Notes: generated by a model from the sequence alone, not told the origin. A DNA stretch of 64,000 bases from Dactylonectria macrodidyma (GCA_020744425.1 JAGMUV010000001.1:1488001-1552000); one strand, 5' to 3'. Shown: positions 42,901-54,492, numbered from the stretch's first letter. Numbers and translations: made by a program.

Positions 42901-45400
42901 TCGAGTGATAATTATCGCGGCGACTACAAGCGTCAAACTTGATAGACATGTGAATGTTACCGCGAGACTTCTTGATGCGCTGAACCCCCCCGGATCATGA
43001 GCCTTTCTCTTCTGCCATGACATGTCTCATCCTCCGAAACGACAAGTTGCCTAAGCGCGAGCCTGCAAAAAAGGATATCCGGTCTGCAGGCGAACTGGGT
43101 CCACTAGCCACCTGTGTGAGACAGTGCAAGAACTGATACTTCAAATGTGGTTTGCCCGACCGTGATCGTCGCTGGCATTGAGATTGATCCTCCGGGTTCA
43201 GCCCAGACGTTGGTCTGCTTCAGACCTTTTGGTTTGGAGAAAGTTGGCACGTGGAAGAATCGTCAGTTGCACTGGCCCTCTGACGATCCGAGACCCTCGC
43301 TCTCGTTATGGAGGATTTCCAAGTCACGACCAACTTCATCCTTAATTCCACTCCAACATAACAAAACCAAGTGATGAATACCCTGCCTTAACTTGATATT
43401 TCTGTCAGTCTCTGCCATGCAAGGCTGTGTTGTGCCCCTCGGCGAGTAAATACCGCTGAGGCCCGCCAAGCAAAGTTGGTGCTTATTTGTACAGAGCGAT
43501 CAACCAACCCTTAAAACCTCCGTTCCTTAATATGGCTGTGTTATTAGACTACAGAGAAGCGGTCAGTTGGCTGCTGTATGCACGGTTCCGCAGAGACGCA
43601 ACTCATCAAGCAAACCATCAACCCCCATCATGGGTCAGTAGGCCAAAGCTTTGGGCAGAAGGAGGACACGGCAGAGGGCTAGTAACTTGACCCCTTCTCC
43701 ATGACTCAAGCCAAAGGAGAAACGACCGCGGCTGAAGCGGATTGACAGAAAATGCCGTTGTAACCACGGACCAGGACCACAAGCCGAGCCATTGCTCGAA
43801 TAACTCGGCCCGACGTTATAATTATAGACGTCCCGGCGGCCACATCGGATCTGGGCAACTTAGGTCAAACAGCTAAGGTTGCGGACGGGGGATGCGAAAT
43901 TGTGCTCGACTTATTGAATATGTAACTAGGCCAATGCCAGAAATAGGCTCCCCTCATCAGTTTCTTTGTTTCTTAAGCATGTCATAGTCTGACACAGAGC
44001 CAACTAATCTAGAGCACAGACACCCTTGCAAGCACATTGCAAGGCAGAAGAGGCCAGCCATGTGTCTCTATTCGATGCTGGCTAAGTCTTGATTGATGTT
44101 CTCTTTGGCTTGAGCTGACGGGAGGACTTTGCTAGCTTTCACTGCCCTCGAAAGGATGTTAGTTGCGGACAGTTTAGTTGACGCAGATGTTAGTTAGCCC
44201 CTCCCTTTGTAACAGTCATCACGAGACGTCTGGTGGCGGCTCAAGTAGACCTGACTCAGTTCCATTAAGTCAAGTACTGTACTCCTTGATAAGTGACATG
44301 AGCTTTGTTGGTCATTGGAGCTTGGGTGCTTACCAGGTTGGCTCCATATCTTTGAACATCATGTAGGTGGATCAACTGCATAGCCGTAAACTTGGACAGT
44401 TGGAAGATATAGAACGCCACATTTTCTAATCGGTAATTTCTATAGAATGTGCGTATACTAAACCCTTCGTGGCGTTTGCTCTCGTCACATGCCCTGTACG
44501 GTGTATTAGACTCAATCTTGAACTGCGAAGTGGAGATGAACGTCTTCGTTTAGACAACTTTTGATATGCCAAAAACGGCGGCTTTGGCAGGTTCCTTCAT
44601 GCAAGCCATTAATTATCATTTTTAACGTCATTTTTAGCTTCTTCAAATAAGCTAAGTCGTGTTCTTAATATTACGCGACCGTAAAAACCTGGCAAACTCA
44701 CACCCAAAGGCATGACTCGGGGTTGGGAAACAGTAGATGCTGAGCCAAGAAATACTTCAGAAAACTAATTATGGTCTTTATTGCTGTATCACTCTGGCTT
44801 TAAATGGTAAACAAGATACTGGCTTGGCCTAATGCGAACATAGGAAGTATAAATGATACAGATCTTCAACAGAGGAGTGTAATTCGGACTATAATGCCTC
44901 AACCAAACCATCATTAGTTACACCATAGTCGACCATGAATGGATGGTAGGGGCACTACCTAATCACAACATATCATCGAATAGCTATATGCTCTTCTTAT
45001 TTCTGCTCAAGAGTAATATTCACATTTTACAACATGATTCGACGACATGGGGGACGGTTTAGGGTAGCTCATGCGTCTACCCCAGGACAGTAAGCGTTGT
45101 AAATTGCAAGGCTAGACGGCATAATTGTGCGAGTGCAACTTTCAATTCCATCTAATTACAAATGGGTCTTCGAGATACGTACCCATATGGTGGTCGGGTT
45201 GTGTCGATGACAGTTACATGACCCGTTGGCTGCAACTCCATGACGTCAGGGGTACATGCCAAAGCCGGCAACCACTGTCATAAAAAAGGCATGCTCAAAT
45301 CCAGTTGCAAATGCTTGCTTCATTAAATACCATCCGGCTATTTTTACTCAATCGCATTGGACTACTGTGTCTCAACTCTACACATCTCCAATCTACCAAA

Positions 45401-45793
45401 ATGCTTCCACCACTTCGAACAGCGCTCCGCACCGCGACAGCAATTGCACGACCAATCCACACTTCATCGCTCGTTCGGATGCCCTATGCAGACTCACAAG
45501 ACCGGGAATCTCTCAAACCAGGCTCGACTGAAAACACCCGGTCCGGCCGCGACGATGACATAGCAAAAGACCACCCAGACATTGCGTTCAACAGCAATGA
45601 GCCGAGACCGGAGGACGCGGCCGCCCGGAGCGCAAAGAAGAGCGGGAAAGGATCAGACCCGTTGGAAGCGAGCGGTGCAAACAAGGATATCAACAAACCC
45701 GTCAAGGAAGACGACTCCGGGAAGGAGGTGAGGAAGGGAGGGGCTAGCAAGGAGAAGAGCCCGCAGAAGAAGGGAACATTACCAAAGGATTGA
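45401..45793 (+). CDS. Small predicted mitochondrial protein (fungal conserved hypothetical)
   Basis: 130-aa single-exon protein. The first ~30 residues are rich in Arg, Ala, Thr and Leu without acidic residues (LRTALRTATAIARPIHTSSLVR), a classical mitochondrial presequence, with a likely cleavage after the HTSS segment. The rest is highly charged and probably disordered (DRESLKPGSTENTRSGRDDD, EASGANKDINKP, KKSGKG). Similar short proteins with a presequence followed by 'PLEASGANK' type sequence are seen as unnamed fungal proteins; I do not know a function. The ATG at 45401 was chosen over one 32 codons upstream because the presequence starts there and the context is CAAAATG. Confidence 0.75.
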   Translation: MLPPLRTALRTATAIARPIHTSSLVRMPYADSQDRESLKPGSTENTRSGRDDDIAKDHPDIAFNSNEPRPEDAAARSAKKSGKGSDPLEASGANKDINKPVKEDDSGKEVRKGGASKEKSPQKKGTLPKD

Positions 45794-46178
45794 GATGCAT
45801 ATGGTCGGGGAGAATGAATTTCTCAATGGAATAATTGTCGCATAAAAGAATGTGGTTCGAGAAGAGGCCGACGTGGGGTGTGATGCCATGTTGCCGGATA
45901 CCTGATTTTCGTCAACCAGTCAATAAGAATTGAAACGTGCACAAAGACACTGACGTCCAATGTGCCGAGCAAGCGGAATAAACAGAACCGAGGGTACCTA
46001 GTGAAAGACGACGCGTAGTGGAGAAGCATTTGGTTCATCAATATCTATCGAAGTAGGGCGAGGCAACCAAGCTCGCCGACTTGAACATGCTCAAACCCAC
46101 CACCACCGCCGGAACTCCCAGACGCCGAAGCCATGCATAATCACCATTGCACCTCCCGTGATCTCCGAAACTCCCCCC

Positions 46179-46862
46179 TCACGCATACATCATATCAGGG
46201 TCATCCTCTTCATCGTCCTCGACAACAGGCACCTCCTTCTTGCGACCCATCTCCTGACGACACATGGGGCAGGTTCCTTTGCTGCGCAACCACGGGCCGA
46301 CGCACTCCAGGTCAAACTGGTGGCGGCCCTTACAGGGAAGCTCGACGACGAGGCAGTACTCGTCCTCAAGGTAGGGCACTTTGCAGATGGCGCAGTCGTC
46401 CTCCTGGTCGAGCTTCTTGCGGTTCACGCGGTCGAGCGAGTCAACGAACTCTTGGGTGACGCCTTGCAGGCGGGTGGGCGGATCGTGGATGTCATTCTCG
46501 ATGTCGGCGATGAGTCTCTCGAGGAACTCACGGTTGTCCGGGCTTGGGGCGGTCGTGTGAAGCGTTAGCAGCTGGTCCTGCAGGAGGCGGAAGAGAGCGG
46601 CTGTGTCGACGGGCGTTGGCGTGGCATGCTGGTTCTGCTGGGGCGTCTGATCGCCTGAGGGCTCGCTCAGTTGCCCGAGGAGGGAGAAGAACGAGGCCAT
46701 GTCGACGCGGCGGCCGGAGCGGCGAGGCTCGGAGAATTTAACATTGTGCTCGACTACGAAGTCGTGTTAGCGGTTAGATCCTGCGTGTTGGATATCGAGA
46801 CGTTGGTGTTGCGGGGTGATGTAGGAGGGGTAGCTCTGCTGACCTTCGTACTGGGTAGCCAT
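46179..46862 (-). CDS. RING-finger protein, probable E3 ubiquitin ligase
   Basis: 197-aa protein. Minus-strand exons 46862-46844 (only 19 coding nt) and 46753-46179; the intron is 90 nt with donor GTCAGC. The first residues, MATQYEVEHNVKFSEPRRSGRR, become continuous after splicing. A helical middle region leads to a RING at residues 127-171: C127-x2-C130, C147-x3-H151, C157, C168-x2-C171 (TCPMC). The position usually filled by His or Cys between H151 and C157 is Asp154 (HQFDLEC). The tail is acidic (VEDDEEDDPD). RING proteins of this size act as E3 ligases by recruiting an E2; the substrate is unknown. A shorter form starting at the downstream ATG (complement near 46698-46700) is possible. 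Confidence 0.9.
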
Positions 46863-47696
46863 TGCAGAATAGGTTGCGGCTTCTGGACGCTGAAGAGAGT
46901 GAAGATGAAGGGATGATTTGCGATTGCAAAGGAGGAATGGAATGAACAAGGTTGTCTTGCGCGTTGCGTTGGTTCAAGTGAGCGCCAGGCAGAGGTGATG
47001 TCGCGGCTCAGGTCACACAGCGAATTATTGGCTGGGGGTGCTTGACTCCAGGGTAAGCAAAATGGCTTCCCTTTTTGGGGTGCTTGAGCTCAATGCACCC
47101 CTGCCCGGTACGTACTCCGAACATGCGAGCTCAATGCAGACCTGGTCTCACCTTCGAAAGGATGGAGCCCTACATCTTACCTGTCAGCACTTAAATTGCT
47201 GATTGGTTCTTTAACTAACAAACGTTGTCTCTTATACAAATAGTGAGTTGCGTCTGCAGAATTATACCGTATTTCTCCATTTTTGAATAGAAAAACCACA
47301 AGCAAAACAACGGCATTTTCGGAGGCGCACTAGAAAATGGCGGAACATCGCTGGAATGTCGTCACTGGGAGGTGGCCTCTGCGTCTGTCAAGGTTTAAAG
47401 TCCGCTCCGCCCGCAAATCACCAGACCTGCCTTGCATCATATAAACCTTCTCTTGCCAACCTCCCGAACTTAAGCAAAGTTTCATCCCGTTTCAAGTTCC
47501 CCATCTCCTTGTTGTCTCTCGATACCCAACGTCTTCTATTTATACCGAAATACCCTTTATTGTTGAAGCTTCCCACCATCCGGAGCTTCTATTCTCCAAT
47601 AAACTTTGACCAGACGACTCCACGAGCAGACGAACTCACGACTCCATTAATCCTCCCTCCCATACACCCATCTCGACCGAATTCATCACCTTTACG

Positions 47697-48455
47697 ATGA
47701 CTACCACTACCTCCGCTGCCGTCATCGGTTCCACCGGTCTTGTCGGCTCTCATATCCTGTCCACTCTCCTCGCCCTTGAAACCTCCTTCAGCCCTGTCAA
47801 CACCATTACCCGCCGCGCTCCTAAAGCTATCTCGACACATCTCAACGCCATCATCGAGGCAGATACCACGAAATGGGCCGCTGCACTCGCCGGACTGACG
47901 CCCACTCCCGCCGCCGTGTACTCTGCGCTCGGTACCACACGCGCCCAGGCTGGCAGTCTTGCCAACCAGTGGAAAATTGACCACGACCTGAACATCGAGC
48001 TGGCCAAGGCTGCTAAGGAAGCTGGTGCCCGGACCTTTGTCTTCATCTCAAGTGGTGGCACGCGTAGCTTCCTTTCCAGCTTTGCGCCGTATAGCAAGAT
48101 GAAGAATGGCGTCGAGGATGCCATCCGGGACTTGGACTTCGAGCAGGCCATCATCGTGAAGCCTGGGCTGATTCTTGGTCACAGAGAGCAGAGCCGTCTC
48201 GGAGAGGGCCAGGCACAGACTGTGGCCAATGCTATCGGCTCCGTCAGCTCTGGCCTGAAGGACCGAATTGGACAGGACGCAGACGAGATTGCGAAGTCAG
48301 CAGTTCGGGCCGTTCAGTTGGCGAACGAGGGCAAGGCGCCTAGCAAGTACTGGGTTCTCGAAGGATCCGACATTATCAGGCTGGGACGAACTGAGTGGCC
48401 TAGTAAAGAGGCTGCTCCTGTTGCCCTTGACACAACCCAGACTGTGCCGCAGTGA
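47697..48455 (+). CDS. fmp52: FMP52-like NAD(P)-binding mitochondrial outer-membrane protein
   Basis: 252-aa single-exon protein of the short-chain, NAD(P)-binding Rossmann type. The nucleotide-binding loop is GSTGLVGS (residues 10-17), followed by the mid-domain YSALGTTRAQAGSLANQWKIDHDLN and the segment FVFISSGGTRS..SFAPYSKMKNGVEDA, where Y-x3-K occupies the catalytic-type position, then IIVKPGLILGHRE. These are the usual features of fungal Fmp52 proteins, which locate to the mitochondrial outer membrane; the reaction is not established. The start ATG follows a TTTACG leader and fits the family length. Confidence 0.93.
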   Translation: MTTTTSAAVIGSTGLVGSHILSTLLALETSFSPVNTITRRAPKAISTHLNAIIEADTTKWAAALAGLTPTPAAVYSALGTTRAQAGSLANQWKIDHDLNIELAKAAKEAGARTFVFISSGGTRSFLSSFAPYSKMKNGVEDAIRDLDFEQAIIVKPGLILGHREQSRLGEGQAQTVANAIGSVSSGLKDRIGQDADEIAKSAVRAVQLANEGKAPSKYWVLEGSDIIRLGRTEWPSKEAAPVALDTTQTVPQ

Positions 48456-49877
48456 GAAAGTCAAGGTTCTTCAGGACAACGCTCACTTAGGGGCGAGAGC
48501 TTCCAGAGGGACTTGCTTGATTGAGAAATTGACTACATCATTTCCGATGTCTTTCATTGCGTCTTTGGGCTGCGTTGCGCATTGTTTATCTTTTCATCGA
48601 CTCGAGTTGAAGTTGCGAATTCATTCACTGAAGGGACTAGCGACACCACGCCTCTCAAGAATCTTGCATCGGAACATAATTGGATGACGACATTGTGAAA
48701 CTAGATCGTATTAGGCGGGGTGGTTTTAGCTAGTTGGCCGTATTGTTGCGCAGAGTTGTGTCGGAAGAAGCCGGCGCCTAGGGGAATTGCGTGAGGCGGC
48801 GGCGGGATTTGCAACGAGGGTATTGAATGAACTTATGAAGCGGTCTATTGCTTTTTGAGGAGAAGATGGCAGGGCCGCTGATTAGCCCTGCTCCTGTCTA
48901 CCTGCCCTTGTGAGAGTGCAGGGTGATTCACTAGGGATTTTATCGAATTGGTATGTCACAGGCTGTTTGGCATAAACGAATATACCTGCATGATTGTAAG
49001 CCACACACTTCAGTTTAAGCTAGAATTTCAGTAAGGAGGAAACGCCACATCACCCCAGGGTTTAAGCAGAGACTGAATTAGACTTGGGGGGGAAAGTACG
49101 GAGAAAGCAAGAGAGGGCGCTGAAAGCTGAGAGTAAGACCAAAGGTAAGACATATAGTTGATGAAGAAAGATTGTAAGAAGACAGACCAATGGCAAGTTA
49201 CCTCACAAAAGAAGTAAGGTTACTAGTTTCCAACCGTTGTCAACTGTCCCCAGCCATATCACTCATTGACCATGACTACTCATCAGTCATCTTTCAATCG
49301 AGCCGTGCCTAGTTCGCAATTAGACAGCAGGATGTCCGAAACCGTGAAGGACACTGAGATCAGCCCCGAGAAAGCCTGCAAAGCTCTTTAAGGTGCAACG
49401 AAACCACGTCGCTCTGTGATAATCGAGCCTCGAGGAGGACGAGAATAATGTCGCTCCTCGGTCATCTTCCTTAGTAATGGTGCGACCCTGCTCGCACTTC
49501 GGCATCGTTTATGCCCCGCGCTCGCTGACATGCTTACCAGCCTGCCCAACCTGCCCCTCCTCAAAACTACCCCACCAAGGCCAACATCGAGCAGGGGGCC
49601 CCCTTCGATAACGATCCTCCCATCACATAAGCTGCCGACGCATCCCGTGAGAAACTCGGTCTCTCGTCTCTCGTTTCTCACCTCTCGCATTCCCAGATCT
49701 ACTCACGATCCGACTTACCTTAGCAGTCGCGCCGCACTTAGGAGGGCAAAACGACGTAGTTCTTGGCAAGCAAGATTGAGCCGTTTAGTTGCCGAGGGAA
49801 CTAGTCCAACTCTCACACAACCACACCGTCGCAAGCCACAAAAACACCAACAAAACTTCCCCCGAACAGCGTCCATC
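48456..49877. other. Intergenic region, FMP52 3' flank and riboflavin kinase leader
   Basis: No supported gene in about 1.4 kb. An open plus-strand frame from 49530 runs in phase into the riboflavin kinase but has no family similarity before 49878 and looks like leader. A G8 run occurs at about 49086. One AGTACGGAG half-motif lies at 49095. Confidence 0.5.
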
Positions 49878-50512
49878 ATGACTGCCCGCCCGTCCGTCGT
49901 CGGTTCTGAGGCCGGCCCCGCGACCCCCTACCCCTACAAGATGGAGGGCAAGGTCATCGCGGGCTTCGGGCGAGGATCAAAGGAGGTACGTCTGCGCCCG
50001 CTGCCGCGCCGGTGACGGAGGACACCACGAAGCTCACGCCTTCTCCCCAGCTCGGCATCCCGACCGCCAACCTCCCCGTCGACGATGCCGATACGCCGTG
50101 GATCGCCGCGATCCCCTCGGGTGTCTACTTCGGTTACGCCTCGCTCGCCCTGCCCGAGTCGCACCCGGACCGTCCCAGCGCCGGCGCCGCCTTCCACATC
50201 TTCCCCATGGTCATGTCTATTGGCTACAACCCCTTCTACAAGAACACGGTGCGTAGCGCCGAGGTCCACGTCCTGCACAAGTTCACCGCCGACTTCTACG
50301 ACGCCCCAATGCGCTTGCTCATCCTCGACTTCATCCGCGAGGAGAAGAACTACGACAGCCTCGAGGCCCTCATCGACGACATCAACTTTGACTGCGTAGT
50401 CGCCAAGAAGAGCCTCGCCCGAGAGAACTGGGCCCCCGCCAAAGGACTTGTTGTTGGCAGTCCTGATGTCGAAGGCAAACTGGATGTTGAGTGGCTAGTT
50501 AGGTCTGCTTGA
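49878..50512 (+). CDS. fmn1: Riboflavin kinase (flavokinase)
   Basis: 189-aa enzyme that phosphorylates riboflavin with ATP to give FMN. Exons 49878-49985 and 50051-50512; the 65-nt intron interrupts GRGSKE and LGIPTANL, which together form the nucleotide-binding segment. P40-T-A-N43 binds Mg-ATP in this family. Further landmarks are GVYFGYASL, MVMSIGYNPFYKNTVRSAEVHVL and LLILDFIREEKNYDSLEALIDDI, whose acidic residues contain the catalytic base. The C terminus, AKKSLARENW, is also conserved. Length fits the monofunctional fungal type. Together with the deaminase at 362 it belongs to flavin metabolism, but the two are 49 kb apart and not a cluster. Confidence 0.96.
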
Positions 50513-50947
50513 GTAAGTCACTGTGTACCAGCAGGTACAAAGCTCAGGAGAGAAGCACCAAGCAAGGGATGGTAATGTACGGCAAGAGAAAAGCAGGACA
50601 GGGAGTTTGGGATAGACGGATTTTAGAAGGAAAAAAATGATAAGATCCTTTTCGCTCTTTCGCAATTCCTAACACTACGCGGCATCGCGCGGGACCTTCC
50701 ATCATCTTCCTCCTCATCATTGCCCATCACCATCACCTCACAACCGCCCTAACATCAGCGTTAAAGCGTATAAAGCACATGAATCATGTCATGACTAATT
50801 CCCCTTCAAGGGGCTATGCTCTGCTCTGCTCTCTCTTCTTCTTCCTCCCCCAAAGGTCAAGAAGAGTCGCAAATGATCATAGAAAACACCTCCCATGCAC
50901 AAAGTAAAGGGAGAAAGAACGTATTTAACAAGAGCCCTGCAGCAATC

Positions 50948-53197
50948 TCAAACTGCGAGTTGTTGGGGACCTTGATCAGGATAGTATCGTGGTAGAAACT
51001 ACACGAGGGTTAGTCGAAATGCCCACATTGCTGAAGCCCGTAGACCCAGGGGGTCAACTTACATTGATGATGATCATCATTGGGATATCAAAAACGTCCC
51101 TCTTGATGGTCCAGCAGTAAGTGCATTCCACCTTGCCGTCCTTTTCAATCCTCGAGATGCCGTGCTCACCATCAATACGGGTGACGCGGTTGCTCAGGAT
51201 GCTCGTATGAGCCTCCTTGCGAGGGGATATCTCCTTGTCATCGAAGCTCTGCGGCGGTCGATACTTGACCAGTCGACAGCTCCTTTGCACCTTGCCACGG
51301 CTGTCCTCGAAAGCGAGCTGCGAAAAGTCCTGATAAAACTCCACAACGCTGTCGTCATCTAGCAGCTCTCCGAGGAACACGGGCTGGGGTCGGCCGTTTG
51401 CTGAGTCCAGCGTCGCATTCTGGGGGCGAGGTGTTGTCATCCCACTCCCAGATTCTCTCTCTTGGGATGATGAGGATGATGTACCGTTGGGCGAACGGTT
51501 ATAAACGTTTCGGTTTGGCTCCTTGCCCAGAAGGATATCCTTGGTCCAGCCGGTCAAAGCAGTAAACTCCTTATTGACAGCAGCGACTTCGCCTGACCTT
51601 CGGCAGACGATTGTGGGAGCGCAGCAGTGTTGGAGGAAGTCATCATACTCGACCAATGTGCGCTGGAAGCATTTTTCCATGAAGATGAGGTCCTGGCGAG
51701 TCAAGTCTTTGGTACAGGAGATGAACGAGGGTCGAATTTCGCCAAGAGCCTTGGCAATCTTGAGAAGCTTGGTGCTGGATAGACGTTTCCGCAGCACGGC
51801 AACCATGTTGTGGAACCCGGCCGTGTATGGATACGGCTCCTTGACGCTCTCATAGATGGCGGCCGAATCTCGCTGTCTCTTGCCAAGGATCGACTGAGGA
51901 CCCGACCTGTTGTGTTTCTGTCTGTGCCGGGTCGGGGCCGGAGCGACTTGAGGAATGCCGGCATAATTATTATTGGGCGATCCGTCCATTCCTCCTCCAG
52001 AATGAGGGCTGGCTGTGGTGTCTGTGCTAGGGCTGTGAAGGCTCGTTGGGCCAGCTGCGATGGCGAATGCATGTGGTAGGCCGTGTTGGAGGTTGCCCTG
52101 TGCATACAAAGACTGGTTGTTGTGGTCCATTCCGGAGAAGTCGGCGCCGATCATGGGATGGTCATAAGATGTGCCATTGCCATTGGCGAAGAGTGCAGCG
52201 TAGTTGGCTTCGGTTGTAGGAGTCTGTGATATGGAGTTGTCCCTGGGAGGGGTCTCTGCTCCAAGTGCCATCTTGTTGAGGATGCCGAACTCCCACCCAG
52301 CATACTGGCTGCCAAAATTTAGGCCCTCAAGATCAAAGTTGTACAGAGCTGGGTTACTGGGATCGAACAGAGCATTGAAGTCCATCGGGTTCGTAGGCAT
52401 GATGTTGCCTATTGGCGCTTGAGCGTTCGGCGAGGGACCTTGAAAAGAGGTGGGAGATGCCTGGGTGGGGAAGGTTATGCCATCTGGGATTGCAACTGGA
52501 GTCTGCCCCCCAGCCGAGTAAACCGGGAAAGAAGCAGTGCTTCCTTGCGAAAAAAAGGTGCTTCCCGCTGTTGACATGTTGTCCGAGTGACTGGAGTTCT
52601 GACGATGGCCGTTGGGTCGAGTGGGCGTGGGCGCAGGGTTATAATTGGGTCCAAGGACAGGTCGAAGGGCTTCGGGAGGAGCATCATGAAGGTATTTGGC
52701 CTTCTTGCGAACACCGTCCTGACAAGCATCGGCCAAGCCGCGCTTGATGCACCTTTGACAGGGCCTCTCATCTCCTATGCGAAGGTGTCAGCCTGCAACC
52801 CTTTACTCCGCTATTAAGCTCCGAGCATCTTGACCTCGGACGATCGAATAATGAAAGGGAGCCAGCAAACAGTAACTGTTGGGACATTATTGGCGAGAAG
52901 CAGAAATCAAACTTCACGGGAAAACGAAGACAAAACGAGAGAATGGATGATCAGCAAAGATGACTTACCACAGGTCAGATGAGCTCTTTGACAAGCAAAG
53001 CATGCCCGTCGCGCCTTCTTTCTCCTAGGTCGCAGAGGATCCTTTGGGTCGTACTTTTTCTTGACCGCGTTGGTGCCGTCGGATGCGCCTTGGTCGGCCA
53101 TTCTGTCTTCGTCTTTGATAAAAGTCTCCGTGTCGTCGTCGTTCTCAGACATGACATCTGAGACCTCAGCGCCGTTCTCCTCCATCTCGTGCGGCAT
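50948..53197 (-). CDS. acuK: AcuK/Ert1-type zinc-cluster activator of gluconeogenesis
   Basis: 663-aa regulator. Minus-strand exons: 53197-52969, 52774-51063, 50998-50948; introns of 194 and 64 nt, the first splitting the zinc cluster. Zn(II)2Cys6 ligands are C66, C69, C76, C82, C85 and C94 ([11 protein letters not shown], then C-Q-R-C), followed by [10 protein letters not shown] Ser/Gln/Asn-rich middle with [10 protein letters not shown] and a PAS-like block ([24 protein letters not shown]) precede the conserved C terminus ([24 protein letters not shown]). AcuK/Ert1 activates gluconeogenic genes such as PEP carboxykinase during growth on non-fermentable carbon, often with AcuM. The last exon encodes just 16 residues and is essential to complete the conserved end. 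The 5' leader is long and pyrimidine-rich. Confidence 0.95.
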
Positions 53198-54165
53198 GGT
53201 GTCTTAGTTTATATACAAGCCCTGGTACCAACGCAACGTAGTTCGACGGCTGGAATCCCCCCCTTTCAGCTATGGGGAGCCAGTCTCCTCTCTGTAGCAC
53301 AAGCAGCCCGGAAATGCAGGCTCCGACCCCCAGTAAACCAGTAAACCTGTCTCCCGTCACCCATTCAATACCTTGCGAAACCACACCGAATCAAGCCTCT
53401 GTGGCACAGCCAAGCAGGCACAAAGAAGTTTGTCGAATTGGATATGCGATGTGCGTTGTTCACAAGGACAACAAGGCGCACGGTGGCGTAGAAAGGCGCG
53501 CAAGACTTGCCCTGAAAAGTGGTCGTCGAGCAGAGACTGGCGTGTGCCTATGAGTGATATGCGGACCTGATGCGGCAGCAGCGGGCGGCTGCCGTGCAAG
53601 ATGAGCGTTGAGCGGAAACAAGGCTGTGGGCAACCGGTCTGCTGTTGGTAAGCCTCTTGACCTATGCAGGACCGAAATTGGGCGGAGAAGCTCGTATTCT
53701 GGACGGGAGGGTTTCGGAAAGGGCCAATGGGCTCGTGATAGGCACGCAAGGGGCGGTTTGGTGCGACCGTGTAGGTAGCCCAAGGGCGATGGTAGGCAGG
53801 AGGACGAGGTTGCGAATGTCGTCACAGAGGGAGAAGATGGAGGCGCTGGCGCGGCTTTAATTCGACGGACGAGGGTCTTTCGCGGTCGAGACACAGGCAA
53901 GGAGATTGACGATGGGCGTCGGATTGCGACACAGGGCGACGGCACGAGTTTGGAGAGCACAAAGAAGATGACGGAGTGGAGATGGATGCAAAGGAATGCA
54001 GAATGCAGCTACCCGAGGGCCATGAGAGTTGGCGGCACAGAGCACTCGACCAAGCAACGACGCGCACTATAGCAGCAGCTCACACGGCGTCGGAGACCGG
54101 AGAGGTAGGCTATTGTAGCAGCGTATCGTTGCGCAGAGATGAGGCATGCGAACCAAGCGCGGCGC

Positions 54166-54259
54166 AAAGAGGGGAGAGGGGGGGGGAGGAGGAAGAAGCG
54201 GAGAGCCGAGCGAGAGAGAAGGGGAAGAGAGAAGGGAGAGGAGCAGGGGGCAAAGGAGG
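54166..54259. repeat. Purine tract upstream of AcuK
   Basis: On the plus strand the stretch is almost entirely A and G, with only a few C (for example AGCGGAGAGCCGAGCGAG). On the coding strand of AcuK it reads as a CT tract about 1 kb 5' of the start. Such tracts are usual near fungal transcription starts and can form triplex DNA. Confidence 0.7.
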
Positions 54260-54390
54260 TAAATAGCTGATGGTGGATTGGAGGAATATGCGCAAGAGGC
54301 AATTCGCACAATAGCCGACGGCGGTCAGTGGCCGTAAATCAGAGGGCAAGAGGTCGGAAGCCTGAGGTCAGAGGTCAGGCGACGGCGGCG

Positions 54391-54492
54391 GTGGGATGTG
54401 TGGATGTGAATGGATGTGTGTGGATGTTGGGTGGATGTGAAGGAAAGTGTGGGAAGTGTGGAGGTGTGGATGTGTGTGGATTTGTGTGGATT
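54391..54492. repeat. TGTGGATG degenerate tandem array
   Basis: About eight imperfect units built on GTGTGGATG, with spacers such as TTGGG and AAGGAAA. It is G/T-rich on this strand. Intergenic minisatellite. Confidence 0.8.

Larger units (their letters stand above)
37269..45400. other. 8.1-kb gene-poor interval
   Basis: No supported gene in either strand. The first 1.1 kb is probably the kinase promoter and leader (CT-rich on the minus strand). Further right are AGGTA-type short repeats (38221-38266, 39901-39922), GTAC-NNN-GTAC palindromes (37730-37740, 38744-38754) and related motifs (40421, 41843). From about 43700 to 45300 the sequence is visibly AT-richer and stop-dense. A 125-codon minus-strand frame at 42646-43023 has no domain. 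Long non-coding transcripts or remnants of degraded transposons are possible but not demonstrated. Confidence 0.5.

Noticed and set aside
42646..43023. 125-codon minus-strand frame with a hydrophobic stretch
   Set aside because: One possible membrane segment only; no start context, no family resemblance, no flanking exon.
44413..44476. AACGCCAC / GTGGCGTT inverted repeat
   Set aside because: Eight-bp arms 48 bp apart are expected by chance in a window of this size; no target-site duplication or transposase seen.
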